Assembly: GCA_000697475.1 (NCBI GenBank)
Contig: JNEU01000846.1
Location: 44,691-108,690 of the forward strand
Direction of reading: 5' to 3'
Origin: Lichtheimia corymbifera B2541
Taxonomy: Eukaryota; Mucoromycota; Mucoromycetes; Mucorales; Lichtheimiaceae
Length of the DNA: 64,000 nt
Below, piece after piece: positions 25,726 to 36,794 of this stretch. The notes below the pieces were generated by a model, which searched no databases, was not told where the DNA came from, and saw only the letters and a list, made by a program, of their open reading frames with translations. The translations under genes and the position numbers were made by a program. Every line of letters begins with the position of its first letter. The stretch's first letter is position 1.

Positions 25726-26866
25726 ATGTTCAGATCAAGGAAACACACACCAAACACCGATCCCAAACGACGTTTCAGTCTTCTACCACGGTCTTTTAGC
25801 GGCTTCTTACGTTCGAAAAAGAGCATGGAATCACCAGCACCTACATTACCACCAGCATTTATTACAGACGACAGCTCCATTACCGATTCAAGTCGATCAG
25901 TACCAGCTTCACCTCTCAGTGCACATACAGCAGCTACGTTAACGTCTTCTATTGCTGCTGAATCTGGATGTTACTTTGGTCCTCCACCTCCTCCACCTCC
26001 TCCGACTGATTCTATACAACCACCACCTTCATTCAATTTTGGTGTATGCAGTAGTAGCAGTAGCCATAGCAACAATCAACATTATCGATCACTACAACGA
26101 AGACAAGGTGTTGGTGGTGGTGACACTTTATCAATGCCAAATATTCATGCAGCAGCCGATTCGACTGATCAATACTTGCAGCTTGGGATGCAATGTCATG
26201 AAAGGGGCGAGTTAGAAAAAGCAACCTATTACTGGCGTTTATCGGCTGAGAATGACTCGCCCCTCGGATTGTTCTTTTATGGAATAGCTTTGCGACACGG
26301 ATGGGTAAGTAACATCATCTACATCATCCGACACCCCCATATCTCACATTGCTTCTACATGTATATAAAAAGGGATGTAAAAAGAACCCCGCTATTGCAG
26401 TACGCTATTTACAAAAAGCAGCTGAATGTGCCGTTTATGACCTACAAACCGGGATCGTCAAGTCTACCACCATTGCCAAGTCTGAATTGATTCTTGCCAT
26501 CTATGAGCTCGGTGTCTGTTTCCGGCATGGATGGGGTGTAAGTATTATTAGTAGAGATTGCATGAATATATGGGTTCTCACATACAGCACACATGATGAT
26601 AGGTCCCCAAAAACCTTACTACAGCATCCTATTATTTTCACATTGCTGCTAATCTCGGTGATCCAGACGCACAGAATGATTTAGCATTTTGTTATGCTCA
26701 CGGCCATGGTGTCAAAAAGGACTCTTATAAGGCAGCCATGTATTATCGCAAAGCTGAACGACAAGGCCATGGTATCGTAGGCAATTCTTGGATATGGAAG
26801 GACAAGTATAGTATCGTGGATGATGAAAACTGGGACGGATTAAGTCATCATCATCAACATCATTAG
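25726..26866 (+). CDS. SEL1-repeat protein, DSF2/Nif1-like
   Basis: The exons 25726-26304, 26373-26537 and 26603-26866 join in frame to about 335 residues. The N-terminal 150 residues are Ser/Pro-rich with a polyproline run (GPPPPPPPPT) and basic patches (RSKKSMESP). The C-terminal half is a SEL1-like repeat array: CHERGELEKATYYWRLSAEN, LFFYGIALRHGWGCKKNPAI, AIYELGVCFRHGWGVPKNLT, DAQNDLAFCYAHGHGVKKDS and KAAMYYRKAERQG. It closes with GNSWIWKDKYSIV. The motifs ALRHGWG, CFRHGWGV and GNSWIWKDKY are those I associate with the yeast Dsf2 / fission-yeast Nif1 group (cortical or cell-cycle regulators). Function here is inference; SEL1 arrays are protein-protein scaffolds. A second SEL1 gene lies 6 kb away but is of a different type. 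Confidence 0.85.
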
Positions 26867-27623
26867 CAGCACATGTTTTTCTCTTTAGTACCATCATCGT
26901 TCTTCTTGCCTCCTTTATTATTAACCTGTAAATATCCCACATCCCACATTTGCATGATCACCGAAACAGCAGTTACCCTCTCTTTAATAACTTGCCATTT
27001 TGTAATCACACATCATCATTATCATTATCATCATCCCCATGCTGTACCATCATCCCTGCCCATATAGCATCTATCTGTTTTCATCACATAATTGTTTTCT
27101 AATAATAATTGCCTTATTGTGGTATGTTAAATAACCATATATACTGCTATCCTTTTGATTTCATTATCACGATTCAATAAAGAAAGAGGGAGGACGAATA
27201 ATCACATATACGGATGAAACCACGTTGCTATGCTACGCCGTTGCCAGAGCTCCGCTACTGGAAGTCCATGGTATCTCTTTCTCTCTTACATCCATACACC
27301 ATCCCATTCAAAACATCCATTAAGGTATCTATGGGAGAAGAAGCTCGGATTGGTTTGTGGTAAATAACACTCAGTGCTGCATATCCATAGGCGGGGAGTG
27401 CATGTAGGGTTCCTTTTTAAGGTGAATCGCCGCTTCTTTCATTGTTATGCCGCAGGTACACTCAAAGCTGCTGCTGCCGCAACTGCTCCATTGACATTGA
27501 ATGTCGTCTCATTTAGCTTATCGACGTGAAGACATGTGCATGTACTCTCATTGGATCATTAAGCCCCGCCTCGACCAACAACGACTTTATTTTGCTCAAG
27601 CGCAATCAACGCAATAGTCTTAT
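26867..27623. other. Intergenic, decayed coding traces
   Basis: The first 300 bp are the 3' flank of the SEL1 gene (AATAAAGAAAG near 27176 may be its poly(A) signal). Around 27450-27530 one frame reads GTLKAAAAATAPLTLNVV and could be an exon of the decayed membrane-protein gene that follows. Confidence 0.35.
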
Positions 27624-27985
27624 ATGGCAAGGCGACAACGAACACTCGCTTTATCAGTACAATCAATCACGATCCCGAGCAACGCCTACGTCAAAATCCA
27701 TGCACATAAGAACAAGGCTGTTATCACCGTCGTTATCATCGCATCTCTTTTTTTGATTGCATCTGTTATCCATGGCTTTTGGTAAGTGTCAAAGATGGCC
27801 TGTATCAGCTCATGTGTCGATGAGAATACTCATGCATTGTTTCTTTGTTCATCTTTGTATGTAGTGCCTTCGTTGCTTTATCACTGCTCTAAAGTATTTG
27901 ACTCCATTCGTGTATGGATCCTTTGTGATATGTGTGGCTATCATTTTGAGCTCTTTATTCATTCGCATACTAACATGAGTCACCT
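27624..27985 (+). pseudogene. Decayed or very small membrane-protein gene
   Basis: From the ATG at 27624 the frame reads MARRQRTLALSVQSITIPSN, then a basic stretch and a clear membrane segment (AVITVVIIASLFLIASVIHG). A GTAAGT donor at 27782 and an acceptor at 27864 continue with CAFVALSLL and stop. In a shifted frame the same downstream DNA encodes a second membrane segment (YLTPFVYGSFVICVAIILSS). Two hydrophobic segments in different frames suggest a former multi-pass protein broken by a frameshift. A 61-residue product is also possible. The family is not recognised. Confidence 0.35.
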
Positions 27986-28114
27986 CCCGAAAAAGAACTA
28001 TCTGACGATACATCTATCTTTATTTCTCTGCAAGCCAAAGGGATAAATCCACACCCGGATGGAAGTGGAAGTATATCAGCAGCGATCACATGGCTCTTTT
28101 CAACCAACACAGTG

Positions 28115-28680
28115 GATTTGATGGATGGATGCAATCAAGCGCAGCGATGAGAAAGAGATCCTGGGACGTTGCTTTGGTTATTTGTCGCGTTGCCAGCAGG
28201 AACGATGGATCATGTCACGTGGATACGGTTGAGGAGGAAGATGAATTGATGGAATTGACGAAGAACGGTGTTCTACAGCCATGGATGATATTGGAATACT
28301 CAAGTCAATGCATGCAGCAGCTATTTTCGGTCCTGGAGGAAGGACGCTATGGCGGCAGGCAACCAAGGATACAATGGCACAATTATCCCTTTTTCCCTCT
28401 ATGTGATTCACCCGTATCTTGTTCAATTAGTATTAACTTGATAAACATACACACTACTACGTACTATTCTTTGCCTTTTACATTGAGTGAAGATTGGATT
28501 CTATAATACATAGAAGGATGTCGTGCAATCAACATATATAGGTGTGAGATGTGGATGCCTTGGTTGGTTTCTGGGTTGGAAGGGGGAATAGAAACTTGAA
28601 GGTCGGGAAGCGAGATTGGGTCATTGACATCATCGTATATATCGAGATGCTTTTCTCCTTTCGTTACATAATGCATTCTT
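28115..28680 (+). repeat. Repeat family E, copy 2
   Basis: Counterpart of 15119-15710. Here the shared frame stays open longer: WMQSSAAMRKRSWDVALVIC, then DGSCHVDTVEEEDELMELTK, with no stop from about 28090 to 28506. This copy is closer to the coding ancestor, or is the 3' part of a decayed gene. It has no known motif. Confidence 0.5.
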
Positions 28681-28924
28681 AGTTCACATGCTGATCGACA
28701 AAAGGCAATGGCAATTCTCAAACGCTTGTATTACAAAGACAATGAATTCAGATTGAGCGGTGCTTGTTACATATATATGGTTTGTAAGCTTATATAGGAC
28801 TATTACATTTTGTTCTAAAGAGAGTGAGCTGTGATGCAATGTAACACGAAAACATGAACACACCTTGTTATCTACCATAGGTTTTCGCTAATGCTACCTT
28901 ATGCAACCTTGTATAAGAACGAAC

Positions 28925-29150
28925 CATTCCATCAGGCTACCATAGGCGGACCTTGCTATAGGCATATGGGGGGATATCCATTATGCACAATCCACCAATA
29001 GGATCGGCCCTTCAACTCTTGCCCACAGCTTTGTGACACCAACAAGTCCTTCTGCATCTTTGGCTTTAATATGAGCGAGGCGATTGACAATGGACAAAGA
29101 CCACCTTTCATATAGCATTACGCTGTAAGCGGGATGGAGCTGCTTCCTCC
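28925..29150 (-). repeat. Family C repeat, terminal fragment
   Basis: Reverse complement of the right end of the 7680-9790 cluster (about 9590-9790): CTGTAAGCGTRATGCTAYAT, GAAAGGTGGT, CAAAGATGCAGA.GG, and the shared end CCTATAGCAAGGTCC. The shared terminus helps to mark one boundary of the element. Confidence 0.6.
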
Positions 29151-31560
29151 TAATGGATGGTGTCGACTGCATTAACGGAAAGATGAGGAGCTGAGTGAAA
29201 TGGCACGTAGTGGTTACACATACGCCTGATTGACACGTTGCTGCATAAATGGATGACGATTACCTACGAAGTGCGTAAACAGCACACAACCATGAAATAT
29301 CCATCATTATGACAGTAGCAAAGAAAATGACAATAAATCTATACAGGGATATTTTGCAGGTTTGGTAGGCAAGTCAATCATGGATTGGTTGCACAAATAA
29401 TCCAGGAACTGTCGATCTGCATTGATGTGCACGGACTTGATAGACGCCAATACCGCCACAGGAAAATAATGTATGCATAGCTTAATTACAAGGAATGTAT
29501 TCAGTGGTCTTTATTATTGACCCAAGTGAATAGGCTATTGTTGAGGTGCATATTCACAACAGTAACTATAGCAAGCGGGGTGGGGTGGGGTGCCCAAATT
29601 GAGAACACTGAGAGGAACGGCAGAGCCCCTTCTTCACAATGCAAGGTAAGAGGCGTCTCCATTCCCAAGCTACGACGCATTAACGGCTGCCATTCCTTTC
29701 AATGTGCAGTGTCAACTGGGTGAACAGGTGGTTAATGACGACTCTTTTCGGCTGCAGACATTCAACAACAAGGACGCGTGCGATCTACGATGACTCAAGC
29801 TTCCATTCCAACACAAAATGTAAGCCCAATCGCTGCAATGCTTTTATTATTCAAGTTGGACATTGTGATACTAAAGTTCGCGTGTAGATTGCTGTTCTCT
29901 CGTTTATACAAGATCTAATGGGGGCGTCGCGTGTATTCATTCCCGGGTTGTCCACAACAAGAAGTCTTTTCACTGCCTCTTTTGGGTATGTTGACAAGAA
30001 GACGCGTTTAGATTGGGTTTCTTTGTTATCTCACAGTGTGCTCATGATAGATTGAACATGTTGGATGATGGTATCTGTGGGCAGTAACAAGATATGGATC
30101 TCAAAGCAAGAACGCTGCACGGTGGGCTCAATGGTATGCATGGTGTTGGATCTACAAATCAAGACTGGCTGATTAACGAGTCTCACAGGGAAACAGCAGC
30201 AGCACATACTGGATCAGATGAATACAACGTTATTTGCATCAATAATGGTATTGGCAATACCTAGAGGTACAGTGCATCATGCTGGGAGTGGTTGTATTCA
30301 AGTGAACTTACCAAACGCCATACAGTGGCAGAGCCTCTTTCGGCGATACTGTTATTATCACGGCTGCACGTCAAGGATGTCATTGTACTTCACTTTCCAG
30401 GGGAGACGGACATGTTGTGCCCGGGACAGTGCGACTCATGTTGCGACCTCAGGGATTTAAAAAGGCATCCTCTGTGCGCACGGCCTCCATCGTTTTACGG
30501 CTATTGATCTCCTTGCCTTTAGAGAGAAGATGGGTATCTCTATTGATGCACAACATCGCCGGCTCCACTGTTCAGTGTGGTTCAGAGACGGCTGGTGAAG
30601 GACTCATGCCAATGGGTCTCTGTTAAATCTGGTGACAAGATCCAAGCTGTCCACAACAAGAAGTCTTTACACTGCCTCTTTTGGGTATGTTGACAAGAAG
30701 ACGCGTCTAGATTGGTTTTCCTTGTTATCTCACAACGTGCTCACTGTAGATTGAACATGTTGGATGATGGTACCTCTGGCAGCAACAAAACATGGATCTC
30801 AATGCAAGAACGCTATATAGCTGGCTCAAGGGTATGTATAGTATTGGATCTACAATGCAAGTGCTGTCAACTAACGAGCTTCACAATGGAATACATAGCA
30901 GCAGCATGGAGATACGGTTTTATTTGAAGGAAGAACGCTGTTGAGAATTACTACAAGGTAAGAGCATTGTTCATGGAATGTGTCACATGCATGTGCACTT
31001 ACAATGGAAGATATGTAATGACAGCATCAAGAAGGCTTTTCCTCGGTTATATCACTGGCACGTCAAGGATGTTATTGTACTGTGTGCTGCCTTGGGGAGA
31101 CCATGTTGCCCATTTCACATGTGCTCATGATGCTATGGGCTTAGCCCAATTCAAATGCATCCTCTCACCACAGTTGCAGTGTGCGGATCCACGGCTCAGG
31201 TGGTGCCAAAGTCGACTGATGAAGGGCTCATATGGGTCACTGTTAAATTCGGTGTTTTGGCGCCATGCTTCCTTCGGGGAGGGGCTAGTAGGCAGTACTG
31301 GTACCTTGGCATTCTTTGGCATTGTGTCTTTTCTTTATCATTATTGTTTCTGGCGGTGGGAATCGTAGCGGATCAGTGCACACTGATTAAGAGATTCAAG
31401 TACGTATCATCCCAATGACGTTTGGACACTTTGTACTGACATGTGTCTTTTCTAGATGAGCTATCTTGCATTGAAGTCGTCAGTATTACAGCTATGGTTG
31501 CTAAGTATTATTGGATGGGTTTGGAAAAATTCGTTTACTGTGCATCTCTTATTATAGGTG
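29150..31560 (+). pseudogene. Decayed tandem gene copies
   Basis: No continuous ORF, but direct duplications are clear. 29936-30100 and 30645-30790 share AACAAGAAGTCTTT.CACTG, TTTTGGGTATGTTGACAAGA and GAACATGTTGGATGATGG. 30905-31110 matches 32357-32545 (TGCACTTACAATGGAAGATA, CACGTCAAGGATG). 30350-30420 repeats the last block. The pattern is of at least three rearranged, broken copies of one gene on the plus strand. A hydrophobic segment (YLGILWHCVFSLSLLFLAVG) in one copy suggests a membrane-anchored product. The family was not recognised. Confidence 0.45.
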
Positions 31561-32720
31561 AATCATGTCAGCCGTGAGGAAAAGTGTTTATATCTTGGGT
31601 GGATCGATCTTTATTCCGTCTCGGGTGGTTGGTTACCAAGCAACGGGCAGTTTCTCTGAAGGGTGTCAGCCAATGCACGTGGATTGTTCAGCAACAAGTA
31701 ACAACATCCATGTCGTTGGTGTCATATCAAGCTTTGTCCAATCATCTGGTTCTTCTCGTTATCGGCAATTCAGCAGACATCCTGAACTGAAGGTCTCTTA
31801 TCGATTGATCACGTCAGCAGCAAGGAACAACTTGTATATCTTTGATGCCAGCAAGCTTCCCGTCTCCTGTGGTTCTGGTACATATCGGCAACTCCTTTGA
31901 TACACGTCTGTCATTAAACGTCTCTTATGGATGGATCATGTCATCAACAAGCAATGAGAGCCAATGGCAACATCTTTTGTGATACCAAGGTCATCTATGC
32001 ATCTCGCCAAGGTTATCACCAATCCTTTCGATGGGTATCATGTTACGCATCCCTGTTATCGGTGGATCATATCAGCAACAATCAGCAGTAGACTCTATAT
32101 CTTCAGTGTCAACAACATTTACTCGATTCCCTGGTGGGTCTCGTTATTGGCCAATTGCTTTCAAGCGTATCATGCAACATGCAACAATGCTACGCGCCTT
32201 CTTGGTGCTATCAAGATTTATCCATCGCTCAAGGCATTCGGTGTCAAGTATTGCTCCTTTCCTTTGGAGATTCATTGTTGGTATGTATTGCATTGGATAT
32301 ACATGTGCTATCAATTAACAAGCTTTACAATGGGAACAGCCAGGAGAACAATATGGATGGAATGGAGATACGGCATTATTTGAAGGAGGTATGCTATTGG
32401 AAGTACCACAAGGTAGAGTATTCATCATGGGATGTGTCGCATGCAAGTGCACTTACAATGGAAGATATGTAATGACAGGTTCAAGAAGGTTTTTCCTCAG
32501 TTATATCACTGACACGTCAAGGATGTCATTGTACTGTACTGTCTTGAGGAAACCACGTTGCCCTTACCACCTCCTGTGGCAACGTGTGCTCTCGGAGGAA
32601 GAAGTGGAACCAAAACGCATCTTGTTGAGACTCACCCAAAGCCCCGAACTGGATACCTTCAGAGTAATCGGAGGATGTCAAAAGCCCGCGACTGTGCCCA
32701 TTCTCGCATTCCAAGGACTT
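31560..32720 (+). pseudogene. Decayed kelch-like repeat protein
   Basis: Four degenerate tandem units of about 125-131 bp have cores near 31681, 31801, 31929 and 32060 (a TTATSGATBGATCA-type block followed by CAACAA). Translations show a recurring strand: VYILGGSI, ATSNNIHVVGV, SAARNNLYIFDAS and ATISSRLYIFS, each about 43 residues apart and in changing frames. This spacing and the N-N-L-Y-I-F pattern fit kelch/beta-propeller blades (inference). The downstream part (32270-32720) duplicates 30905-31110 and ends with an open frame closing at 32721 (FRVIGGCQKPATVPILAFQG). Several stops and frame changes argue for a pseudogene. Confidence 0.45.
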
Positions 32721-33052
32721 TAAGCAACCATCGTCATTCACGCTCATTATGATTACATCATCACATCTACTATACGTTCACTCTCGTCTGTTATATGTAC
32801 ACAGCCATCAACATGATATAAAATAACAGCAAGTATGCCAGCAATTGTTTGGTCAATGTAGTTGATTCTCTTTATTATTGTTATTTTGGACAAGTTTAAT
32901 GCAAAAGAGCGGATATTAAGCGTCCATCACGCGAGAAATTAAAAGTGGAGGGGAAAAGATGCAATAATGACAAGTGTATCAGGGACACAGAGATATGAGA
33001 ACGAGACTCTGGATGATGGAGAGGGAATAAAGGACCGAATTTGATCAGCTGA

Positions 33053-35251
33053 CTATGCGGCCGGCGCACTATGTCCACTGATGAATCCAGAACATATCAG
33101 GTCGTCCTCGTTCATGGTCAATGGAGAAGAACCTGGAGACCACATGCACACTCGGAAGAGCAATCGTCGTAATCGTTCATTGGAATTGCGGCAACCAGCT
33201 AAAAAAGAAATTAAGCACATGTTAGTCCTAGCACATGATATTTATCACCCATTCAACCCAGTGTACATACCCATTGCAGCACGTTCAAACCAGACTGCAG
33301 CTTGATGTAGATCGATTTGGCATCCAAGTCCTTTTTCGTAGCAGTTGCCAAGATGATATTGTGCAGCAATGTGATCTTGTGCTGCAGCACGCTTAAAGAG
33401 ATCGAATGCAGCTTCAAAGTCTTGGTCCACACCCAGACCGCATTGAACATGAACACCAAGCTTGTCGAGTGCTCGTGCATGATTCTGAGCAGCAGCATGA
33501 CGATACCAATAGACAGCCTTACGATCATCCTTGTCAACACCAATACCATTGGCATAACAATAGCCGAGATTGCACTGAGCCCATGGGTTCTTTTGACGAG
33601 CCGATTTGTGATACCAGTACACTGCTCGAGCAGCATCCTTTTTGACACCAAGTCCTTCCTCATAGCAAAAGCCAAGCGAGTTTTGTGCAAGCGCATTACC
33701 TTGTTCAGCTGAACGACGGAACCACTTTACAGCTTCACGTTCATTCTTGGGGACGCCAATGCCATTACGATAGCAGTAACCAAGTGACAACTGTGCAGGG
33801 GCATGATTCTCTTCGGCTGACAAGTAGTACCAAAAGACGGCTTCTTGTTCATTCGCAGTGACACCGATACCATTTTGATAGCAATAGCCAAGAGAGTGAT
33901 AGGCAAAAATATTACCACGTTCAGCGGATCGGCGGTACCACTTTACGGCCTCCATCTCATTACGGTCGACACCAATACCATTTTGATAGCAAAAACCAAG
34001 ATTGTGTTGTGCACGAGCATGACCTTGAGCAGCAGCACGGCGATACCAGAATGCACCAAGCTCATCATTCTTGTCAACGCCAATACCGTTTTGGTAGCAG
34101 TAGCCGAGATTACATTCTGCCCATGGATAACCTTGTTCAGCAGAACGCTGATACCAATGTGCTGCGCGTGATAAATCTTGCTTGACGCCAATGCCGTCTT
34201 CGTAACAATAGCCAAGAGAGTTTTGTGCAAATGCGTTGCCTTGTTCTGCGGCAATTCGATACCATCGTACGGCTTCATTGACATCACGTTCGACACCAAT
34301 ACCATCCTCATAGCAATAGCCAACATTGTAAATAGCTACTGTCTCGCCTTGAGCTGCTGCTAATCGATACCACCGCATTGCTTCAGTGTCATCTTTGGCA
34401 ACACCGAATCCTTCGCCGTAGCAATAACCGAGAATGCCTTGACCACGAGCGTTGCCTTGTTCTGCACTTGCTTTATACCATCGAAAAGCTGCATGTTCAT
34501 CACGTGGCATACCAACACCATCATGGTAGCACACACCCAGTGCATATTGACAATTGGCATCACCATCCAAAGTAGCTGCTTCGACAATCCATCCAACAGG
34601 GTTGGTATGAGCAATACGTCGCACGCGTTCAGCCCATGCTTCTGCTTCGGCACGATCAATCTTGACATTGGGTCGACCATATTTACGCAAAAAGGAAAGA
34701 CGAGCCATGGCAAGACCATCCTCGTGCTCAGCTGCTTTTAGATAATGTTGCTCACATTGCATGAAATCCTTTTCGACACCAAGACCGAATTCGTAACAAA
34801 AGCCAAGGACTCCTTCTGCTTGAGCATGTCCCAATGATACTGCTCTGCGTAGATAAGTCACTGCAAGTGATGCATCCTTGTTATATCCTCGACGACCGAA
34901 AAGGTGATTGTTGGCCATTTTAAAAATGAGACGTGCGGAGTGATTGTAACTGGTTGACGACATTAAAGCGGGATTGGCTGTTGCAGTGGAAGTTGTGGTG
35001 GTTGTGCTAGAGCGAGATGGCATAGCTGGTCTTTCATTTGAAGAAGAGGAAAATGAATGATGTTGTTGGTGTGATGAACATGTCATTGCACTGCGAGTGG
35101 ATGATGGTTGAGGAGGATGCTGATTAGTCGATGATGATGATGACGATGAATCGTTGGTGAGGTTGTGCTTTGATGTCAAGGTATGTTGTCGAGAGTGAAG
35201 TAGTAAATGTGACAAGGGAGTGGATGTGGGAGGTGGATGAGGAGGAGCCAT
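33053..35251 (-). CDS. SEL1-repeat protein with about 13 repeats
   Basis: The exons 33271-35251 and 33053-33198 join in frame. The N-terminal 120 residues are Ser/Thr/His/Pro-rich and probably disordered. About 13 regular SEL1-like repeats of 36 residues follow, with signatures such as LGYCYEDGIGVERD, LGYCYQNGIGVDKN, LGFCYQNGIGVDRN, LGYCYRNGIGVPKN and LGNCYEKGLGCQID. The second exon adds a basic tail (GCRNSNERLRRLLFRVCMW). The regularity suggests a continuous alpha-solenoid scaffold. Fungal relatives include chitin synthase activators (Skt5/Chs4) and ER-degradation Hrd3, but no CAAX box or membrane segment supports either. An in-frame ATG at 35341 would add a hydrophobic leader (MHTFECTSIFFYLFLSFFPN); I prefer 35251. 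The gene is divergent from the C1orf74-like gene, 144 bp away. Confidence 0.88.
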
Positions 35252-35395
35252 GGTGGTGGTGGTAGTGGTGGGTGGTGGAATATTAGGGAAAAAGGAAAGA
35301 AACAAGTAAAAGAAGATGGATGTGCATTCAAATGTGTGCAATTAAACGAAATGGTTGGTGTCACCTGGAACTCAAATTGGTTTCTCTTTTGTTGA
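35252..35395. promoter_or_regulatory. Compact divergent promoter
   Basis: Only 144 bp separate the preferred start codons of the divergent SEL1 and C1orf74-like genes. The interval is A/C-rich with no clear TATA box. The alternative SEL1 start at 35341 would shrink it to 54 bp. Confidence 0.4.
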
Positions 35396-36794
35396 ATGGT
35401 GTCAATCACTCTCTTTTTTACTCCTCTCCCTTTCTGTGAAAGTAAGTGGGTCTCATCATCCTTCTCTCCCCCCCCCTATAATATTCATCCCCTAACTTGA
35501 ATCCCATCATATCAGTGAACCCATTAGTGGATCATATTCGTCTCACGCTCAGGGCTTGTTTCAAAGGCACAAGGCTATCTCCTTCCGCATTTGACTCCCT
35601 ACTTCAGGGTAACATTATCTCCTCCTACTACTACCACGCGTTTGTTTTCTCTTTTTCGTTTTTGCTAACAATAGACTATTCCCTCTAGCTCTCACGTGCC
35701 TTGCTATCGGTCTACGGTAAGAAGAAACATCATGTTGTCTCTCTTGGTTTATGACACAAGGAACACTATTGTGGTTGGTGTGTCTCGGTTCTGACTTTGG
35801 TTTCAGTGCTGCCCATCTCGTCGATGTCTGCAATGTTGGTTCAGATCGCGCTGTCCCGTTGATTACCCAGCTGCGTCAGGTACACTTTTTTCCCAACCCA
35901 ACCCATCAGTGATGATATGACATAGTGCCCTGAAAATCATTCGTCCCCCACCCCCCAAAACCTCTTTCGTCAAACACCCCCCTAACACATTGCCCCTTGT
36001 ATAGCATCCATTATGCAAATCATTGGTCCTTCTTCAATTCGGTCAAGACTATACTTTCATTTGTCATCGTGAGACACTACAAAGTCATTTGGATAGAACA
36101 TTGAATAAGCCAGAGCAATGGGATTATGTCGATGTTCGAGGAAAGCAAGGCCCTCCCATCAAGGTAACGTTTTCTTTCTCTCTTTCAACCCCGTGTTTCT
36201 CATGATTCCTTATCATTCTCTTTTGCTCTCATTCTCCTCTTCCGCACACACACACACACTCACTCACTTATCTCAACTCCCCCCCTAACTGGATGTCTAC
36301 TACTACAACTATAGAGATCATCTCCACCACCAGTGTTGATAAATTGGTTGCAGCAACGCCTCTTGCCTTTTCTGAATCAAAAAGACGACCCCTTTTTCCT
36401 TTCCAGAATGGTGCCATATTACATGGTGGCCTTGACTGGGTGGCTACTAGAATATCCGATCATTTACTGTTCCCATGATGAGGATCCAAATGAAACAACC
36501 GACAACGATCTTGATTGTGAATGGGACCCATGGCAAGTCCGACCTAACTGTCTTGGCGACCGACCCCTTTGTTTGGTCCGTGTATGGATCATTCATCCAC
36601 ATCAAAGATACATGCTATTGAGCTTCACCTATCCAAAGGAGTTGACAATTGCCAATCCGGTAGCTATGATTCAATCAAAGTACCAGCACAGGCTGCTTCA
36701 AGTCGCACATGACGACCATTCTTTAGAGTTTATCCGTGGTGCCCACGTGGATGTTTCGCATGAAACGGTGACACTAGACCGAGTCGCGCTTTGA
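35396..36794 (+). CDS. C1orf74-like (UPF0739/DUF4504) protein
   Basis: Six exons (35396-35441, 35516-35608, 35689-35716, 35807-35879, 36005-36163, 36315-36794) join in frame to 292 residues; the 28-nt third exon is very short. The protein reads NPLVDHIRLTLRACFKG, LTCLAIGLRAAHLVDVC, DYTFICHRETLQSHLD, VPYYMVALTGWLLEYPIIYC and LGDRPLCLVRVWIIHP, and ends VDVSHETVTLDRVAL. The (G/E)YP(V/I).Y, (N)CL..(P)L.(V/L)-then-Arg and final E(I/T)VTL..VAL patterns match human C1orf74 (from memory of the family), whose function is unknown. The first intron creates an ATG across its junction (A|TG AAC), in frame with the upstream ATG at 35396. Which start is used is not decided by the sequence. Confidence 0.75.
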
